Shown here: piece by piece, positions 6,911 through 10,386 of the stretch
Numbering within the stretch: the stretch's first letter is position 1
Layout: each line of letters begins with the position of its first letter
Assembly (NCBI GenBank): GCA_039815415.1
Contig: JBCBZH010000152.1
Span: forward strand, 1-10,386
DNA: 10,386 nt
Direction: 5' to 3'
DNA from: JBCBZH01 sp039815415
Lineage (GTDB): Bacteria > Bacteroidota > Rhodothermia > Rhodothermales > Rubricoccaceae
Made by a program: the position numbers and the translations under genes
Notes under the pieces: generated by a model
The model's input: the letters and a program-made list of their open reading frames with translations, nothing else
Databases searched by the model: none
Told to the model about the DNA's origin: nothing

Positions 6911-7369
6911 ATGCGAAGCGCTCCTCTCAACTACCTCGTCACGTTTGTCATTGCCGGGCTGCTGTGGGCGCTCCTCGCGCTGGTGCTGGGCAACAGCCTG
7001 AGCACATCGGTCGCGCTGACGGTGGCGACGGTCGAGGACTTCGTGCGTCTGTACCGGATTGTGCTGAGCGTGGCAGCAATCGGCGGCTTCGCGCTGACGG
7101 CCTACTGGTACTTCGTAGGCTCCCGGCCCAACACCGTCGGCAACCTCCAGAGTGTCAAGCGACTCTGGCGCGTGCTGCTGTTGACAGCGCTGGCGCTGTC
7201 GGTGGCCCTACTGGTCGTCCTGCTGGTTCTGTTCAGCGATGAGACATTCACCGGTCTCCAGTACGCCACGTTCTACGGCGCACTCTCGGCGCTGACCTGG
7301 CTGCTCTTCTGGGGATCCACGTTCTTCCTCTCGCCGCGCACCGTCCAGTACCTTCCCATCGGAAAGTGA
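6911..7369 (+). CDS. Small membrane protein with four transmembrane helices
   Basis: The 152-residue product has four strongly hydrophobic stretches, at about residues 7-28, 48-68, 86-110 and 117-141, so it should be an integral membrane protein with both ends in the cytoplasm or both outside. The short link between helices 2 and 3 carries several basic residues (SRPNTVGNLQSVKRLWR), which by the positive-inside rule suggests that loop, and therefore both ends, face the cytoplasm. No enzyme or transporter motif is seen and the family is not recognised. Its place between the vWA lipoprotein and the tubulin-like gene suggests it may anchor or pass signals to that complex. The ATG follows a pyrimidine-rich leader without a Shine-Dalgarno. 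Its stop codon lies inside the left arm of an inverted repeat. Confidence 0.75.
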   Translation: MRSAPLNYLVTFVIAGLLWALLALVLGNSLSTSVALTVATVEDFVRLYRIVLSVAAIGGFALTAYWYFVGSRPNTVGNLQSVKRLWRVLLLTALALSVALLVVLLVLFSDETFTGLQYATFYGALSALTWLLFWGSTFFLSPRTVQYLPIGK

Positions 7370-7432
7370 TGCGTGATTCGCGATGTGTGAGGTCTCCCTC
7401 CAGCACCCGCACGCATCACGCATCACGAATCA
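7366..7432. repeat. Nested inverted repeat filling the gap before the tubulin-like gene
   Basis: Two pairings share one right arm. GTGATGCGTGAT (7366-7377) pairs perfectly with ATCACGCATCAC (7415-7426). TGATTCGCGATGTGTG (7374-7389) pairs with CACGCATCACGAATCA (7417-7432) with one C-A mismatch and one wobble. Both arms are built from the words GTGAT and GCGTGAT. The left arm includes the stop codon of the upstream gene, and the right arm ends 8 bp before the ATG at 7441. This resembles short dispersed repeats made of CGTGATKCGTGAT-like units in some bacterial genomes; an mRNA processing or attenuation element is equally possible. Confidence 0.7.
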
Positions 7433-7440
7433 GCGACTGA

Positions 7441-8997
7441 ATGGCAACCAACTACTACATCGGGATCGGTGGAACGGGAGCACGCGTGGCCGAGGCCCTG
7501 CTTCACACCTGCGCCGCAGGCTACGGCCCGGAGTCCCTGACGCTCTTCCTGATTGACCCGGACGAGGGCAATGGCAACCTGAGCCGGACCAAAGAGCTGC
7601 TCACTCGCTACCAGTCCACGCGGCAGCTTCTCCGAGGCAGCGCCGACCTCGACATTCCGCTCTTCAAGACGGAGATCCGTGCCCCCGAGCCCCTGGTCTG
7701 GAGCATCTTCGAGTCGGGCGACACGACGCTCGCGAGCTACATCAACCACGCCAACTTCAAGGAGTCCGACCCCGGCCTCTATGACCTCGTCAACGTGCTG
7801 TTTTCGCGCGGCGAGCTGGCGGAGAACCTGAACGAGGGCTTCCGGGGCCACCCGGCCATCGGGGCGGTGGTGATGGCCGAGCCCCCCGAACACCGAGAGC
7901 CGTGGAAATCATTCTGGGCCGATGTGGACGCGGCGCAACGCGAGAACGAGATTCGCGTGTTTCTGGCCGGGTCCATCTTCGGCGGCACCGGCGCCGCCGG
8001 CGTCCCCACGCTTGGCGCGCCGGACATGCTCAAGTTCCACCCGCGCGCGCGCATCGATGACCAGACGAGCAAGATCACGCTCGGCGGAGTGCTGGTCCTC
8101 CCTTACTTCTCAGTCGATGCCAGCGAAGCCCCGACCGATGGGCGCCTCTTCGTGTCCTCGCGAGACTTCCCCATCGCCACACGCGCGGCGCTCCGGTTTT
8201 ACTCCGAGAAGGACCTCGCCTTCGACCAGCTCTACCTCGCGGGCGACTCGCTCGCCCAATCCGTCGGTGACTTCAGCGCAGGCTCTTCGCAACAAGAGAA
8301 CCGCCCGCACTACGTCGAGCTGGTGAGCGCGCTGGCGACGACGGATTTCTTCCACCAGTCCGTTGGCGACGTTGCCACCGACCGCTACCACATTGCGGGA
8401 CGCCGAGGCCAGGACCTGAGCTGGAATGAGTTGCCCGTGACTCGAGAGTTGGGGAAGGTCTCGGGCCGCGCGGCCGAGCTGAAGCGACGCCTCGTTGCCA
8501 TGACGACGTTCGCCTACGCGCTCATCGACTACGGCTATCCCGTTCTGGAGCAGAACCCGAAGGAGGTCCGCGCCGCCTGGCATGGCGACCACTTCGACCC
8601 CAAGCGCTCCCGCAAGGACCCGACAAAGGACCCTCGCCAGCCCGAGCAGAAAGCCGTCCTCACTGCCTTGCGGGATTACTCGATGCGCTTCCTCCGTTGG
8701 ATCGTCTCGATGGACGAAGGCACCGACGGACCGGTCAAGCTGGTACGGCGGGAGCGTCTGTTCGGCCAGGGCGGCTTCATCGGCCACGCCCGGGATCTCT
8801 CCGCCATCGGCACGTTCCTGCACGGCCCGTCGCAGGAGCGCGACTTCAACCACTTCCGCAACCTCCTCGATGCGCCCATCGAGCTGAGTGACCGCCTCCC
8901 GCCAGGCGCCAAGTACGCCACCCTCTTCTACGATGCGGCCAACCGCTTCGCGGAAGACACCTACGGGCTGGTGCCCGAAGCCTCCGCCAGCGCATAG
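7441..8997 (+). CDS. FtsZ/tubulin-like GTPase (divergent, Tubulin_2/FtsZ-like family)
   Basis: The 518-residue product shows the layout of a divergent tubulin/FtsZ superfamily protein. It opens with a glycine-rich nucleotide loop in YIGIGGTGARVAEAL (residues 6-20). The next strand, LTLFLIDPDEGNGN (33-46), ends in acidic residues where tubulins touch the nucleotide. The superfamily signature loop appears as GGTGAAG (181-187) after the strand VFLAGSIF, compared with GGGTGSG in FtsZ. A strand LGGVLVLPYFSVD follows near residue 220. The rest (about 240-518) is alpha-helical in look and not recognised. Members are predicted to bind GTP and may polymerise; the bacterial and archaeal relatives described by Makarova and Koonin were proposed to act in membrane remodelling with a vWA protein, a GTPase and OmpA-family proteins. 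A vWA-like lipoprotein gene lies upstream here. It is clearly not the housekeeping ftsZ. The product has no signal peptide and should be cytoplasmic. Confidence 0.8.
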   Translation: MATNYYIGIGGTGARVAEALLHTCAAGYGPESLTLFLIDPDEGNGNLSRTKELLTRYQSTRQLLRGSADLDIPLFKTEIRAPEPLVWSIFESGDTTLASYINHANFKESDPGLYDLVNVLFSRGELAENLNEGFRGHPAIGAVVMAEPPEHREPWKSFWADVDAAQRENEIRVFLAGSIFGGTGAAGVPTLGAPDMLKFHPRARIDDQTSKITLGGVLVLPYFSVDASEAPTDGRLFVSSRDFPIATRAALRFYSEKDLAFDQLYLAGDSLAQSVGDFSAGSSQQENRPHYVELVSALATTDFFHQSVGDVATDRYHIAGRRGQDLSWNELPVTRELGKVSGRAAELKRRLVAMTTFAYALIDYGYPVLEQNPKEVRAAWHGDHFDPKRSRKDPTKDPRQPEQKAVLTALRDYSMRFLRWIVSMDEGTDGPVKLVRRERLFGQGGFIGHARDLSAIGTFLHGPSQERDFNHFRNLLDAPIELSDRLPPGAKYATLFYDAANRFAEDTYGLVPEASASA

Positions 8998-9036
8998 CCC
9001 CCTGAACGCTCCTCTCCGACGGCATTCCGCCGGGTC

Positions 9037-9873
9037 ATGTTTGAGAACACGTTCATCTACCTCGTCCAGGGACAGCGCGAGCTGGTGTCCACGTTTCTGC
9101 ATCTGGCGGACCGTCCCCGAGCCGATGCACTGTTCCTGACCTACGACGAGCCTCTCGACACGGACGGAGCCATCTTCTTCCCGAACTCGACGTGGGCCGA
9201 GGGTCGAAACCGCCTTCTTGACGAAGCCCGTGCGCGCGGCCTGTATCGCTACTACATCTACAGCGACGATGACGTCGAGTTCGAGCAAGGGGGCTGGCAA
9301 GAGCTTGAAGACGAGCTCCTGACCCACTCTCCAGCAGTTGGTGTCCCCGTGGTCCCCAAGACAACCGACACCGCTCTGCCGTTCGCTGTGCAACCGTTCC
9401 GCCTCAACGACGAGCAGGTGATGGGCCTGCACCACGACGTCGTGGAGGACAACCTCATTGTGCCCTACCAGACCCGGTTCGATGAGGTGCACTGGTGGGC
9501 CTCCTGCCAGATCCAGCAGATCCTGATTCAAACCTTCTACCGTCGCAACGCGCTCCAGTTCAACGGGATCGTCGTCCGAAACGAGTGTGCGGGTCGGTAT
9601 GCCAATCCAGATGAGGGCCGGAGCACCTACAAAGCCCTGTTGCGCGACTGGCTCCGCACCCAGTTTGTGGACAGCTTCCGAGACATTCAGCTCGGAACCG
9701 GAAAGCTCCGTTGGCGAGCCTGGCGACGTACCCTACTGCATCACCTCCGAACGATGGGTCGTTCCCCGACGCCCACACACCGCCTCTCCGCCTCGCAGGT
9801 CACCACTATGCTGATGCCTGGTTCCGTCCTCCTGGATCAGTACCAGAACCGCCACGTACCCGTCAGCGCGTAG
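9037..9873 (+). CDS. Putative glycosyltransferase-like protein (GT-A, DxD type)
   Basis: The 278-residue product shows features of a GT-A fold enzyme: an early strand-rich half with ADALFLTYDEP, then SDDDVEF with Asp77-Asp78-Asp79 at the end of a strand (RYYIYSDDDVEF). That is where such enzymes place their metal- and sugar-nucleotide-binding DxD. A GGWQELEDELL helix and a VGVPVVPK strand follow. The stretch FFPNSTWAEGRNRLLDEA before the DDD fits the helix often preceding that motif. No signal peptide or membrane helix is seen, and the C-terminal third is rich in Arg. It starts 39 bp after the tubulin-like gene and ends 41 bp before the next frame, so co-transcription is likely. No close named family is recognised; an unrelated metal-binding fold remains possible. 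Confidence 0.55.
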   Translation: MFENTFIYLVQGQRELVSTFLHLADRPRADALFLTYDEPLDTDGAIFFPNSTWAEGRNRLLDEARARGLYRYYIYSDDDVEFEQGGWQELEDELLTHSPAVGVPVVPKTTDTALPFAVQPFRLNDEQVMGLHHDVVEDNLIVPYQTRFDEVHWWASCQIQQILIQTFYRRNALQFNGIVVRNECAGRYANPDEGRSTYKALLRDWLRTQFVDSFRDIQLGTGKLRWRAWRRTLLHHLRTMGRSPTPTHRLSASQVTTMLMPGSVLLDQYQNRHVPVSA

Positions 9874-9914
9874 ACCCGTCCCGCCCGGCCCCTCTCCGGC
9901 TTCCCCGCCCCACT

Positions 9915-10386
9915 GTGCAAGACCGCCTCAGCCATCTGTTCCTTCCGCCGCTCGTCGAGTCGGCCAACGTCCAGGAGCCGACCGATCCCGGCCACTGGCA
10001 GAACAACGAGCGCCGCGTGCTGGCGCAGATCGCCAACGGCATCGTCGTCGATCAGCAGGCGAAGGAACGCGGCATCTCCTCGGTGCCCGACCCGTGGGCG
10101 CGCCCGCTGACCGTTCAGAGCGCCGTCGCGCCGAACTCGCGGCACCCGCTGCAAGAGCAGATCACGACCGAATGGCGCGGCCTGCTGAGCCTGCTTGCTC
10201 TACGCCGTGTGCGCGGCCACGATGTCACCTTCGCGCCGGTCCAGCTCGACCGGGGCCGGATGGCGGAAGCCCTGCGGCGCCTCGCCCCTCGCCCGGTCCA
10301 GCTTGAGCCCGGCGCGGCGTATGCGTGGACGGATGTGCTGCTGATCCGCTACAACGGCACGCCCATCGGCGCCCTCTCGCCCACCA
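9915..10386 (+). CDS. Unrecognised protein, N-terminal part only (cut by window end)
   Basis: An open frame starts at GTG 9915 and runs without a stop to the last base, giving the first 157 residues. No other start lies in frame between it and the previous gene. It begins QDRLSHLFLPPLVESANV and continues with WQNNERRVLAQIANGIVVD, ITTEWRGLLSLLALRRVRG and a strand-like AWTDVLLIRYNGTPIGALSPT near the cut. No signal peptide, membrane helix or nucleotide-binding motif is seen, so a cytoplasmic protein is likely. Codon use (many GCG, CGC and CTG) matches its neighbours. Spacing of 41 bp puts it in the tubulin-like operon, so it may be another part of that system; the function cannot be named from this fragment. 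Confidence 0.75.
   Translation, partial: MQDRLSHLFLPPLVESANVQEPTDPGHWQNNERRVLAQIANGIVVDQQAKERGISSVPDPWARPLTVQSAVAPNSRHPLQEQITTEWRGLLSLLALRRVRGHDVTFAPVQLDRGRMAEALRRLAPRPVQLEPGAAYAWTDVLLIRYNGTPIGALSPT

Noticed and set aside
7366..7440. CRISPR array
   Set aside because: Only one pair of inverted arms with no regular direct repeats and spacers, and no cas gene nearby.
7441..8997. Housekeeping ftsZ
   Set aside because: The order of loops and the 518-residue length differ from FtsZ, the signature loop is GGTGAAG rather than GGGTGSG, and no division genes are around it.
8110..9531. 473-residue minus-strand frame opposite the tubulin-like and glycosyltransferase-like genes
   Set aside because: It covers two supported genes and the gap between them and has no domain; typical GC-driven shadow.

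Overview
The window reads as chromosomal DNA of a high-GC member of the Bacteroidota (GC roughly 60-65% by eye), most plausibly from the Rhodothermales/Rhodothermota side of the phylum. This is inference from three things: a PorZ-like component of the type IX secretion system (T9SS), a second secreted protein ending in a T9SS type A sorting domain, and start codons preceded by pyrimidine-rich leaders with no visible Shine-Dalgarno sequence. Nothing in the window looks like a phage, plasmid or insertion sequence.

Layout. On the minus strand, from right to left, lie ribH (lumazine synthase, 3077-2598), a 777-residue PorZ-like two-propeller protein (2547-214) and a tRNA-His (110-36) followed by a hairpin. 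A 137-bp divergent intergenic region separates this block from a plus-strand block that fills the rest of the window. That block starts with a secreted esterase carrying an N-terminal carbohydrate-binding-like domain and a T9SS tail (3215-4714), followed closely by a small PlsC-type acyltransferase (4755-5372). Next comes a putative operon with its own promoter-like region: a lipoprotein with a von Willebrand A (vWA)-like domain (5445-6713), a four-helix membrane protein (6911-7369), an FtsZ/tubulin-like GTPase (7441-8997), a glycosyltransferase-like protein (9037-9873) and an unrecognised protein cut by the window end (9915-10386).

The most interesting part is 5385-10386. A divergent FtsZ/tubulin-like protein encoded beside a vWA protein and membrane proteins matches a little-studied membrane-remodelling system predicted by Makarova and Koonin (2010) from genome context. 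That system was proposed to include an FtsZ-like protein, a vWA protein, a distinct GTPase and OmpA-family proteins. Here the vWA partner is an exported lipoprotein, a small four-helix membrane protein sits between it and the tubulin-like protein, and a DxD-type glycosyltransferase-like gene follows. The GTPase and OmpA parts, if present, would lie beyond the right edge.

Regulatory sequence around this operon is unusual. An 11-bp word (CTCCGAATGAC) occurs upstream of both the lipoprotein gene and the membrane-protein gene, each time 10 bp before a candidate Bacteroidota -7 box. In the first copy the word forms half of an 18-bp palindrome between a TTGAAC -35 and a TATATA -10. A nested inverted repeat overlaps the stop codon of the membrane-protein gene and fills the gap before the tubulin-like gene. 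The 10-mer CGCCAGCTCG (or its complement) occurs 11 times across the window, including twice in one 197-bp intergenic gap.
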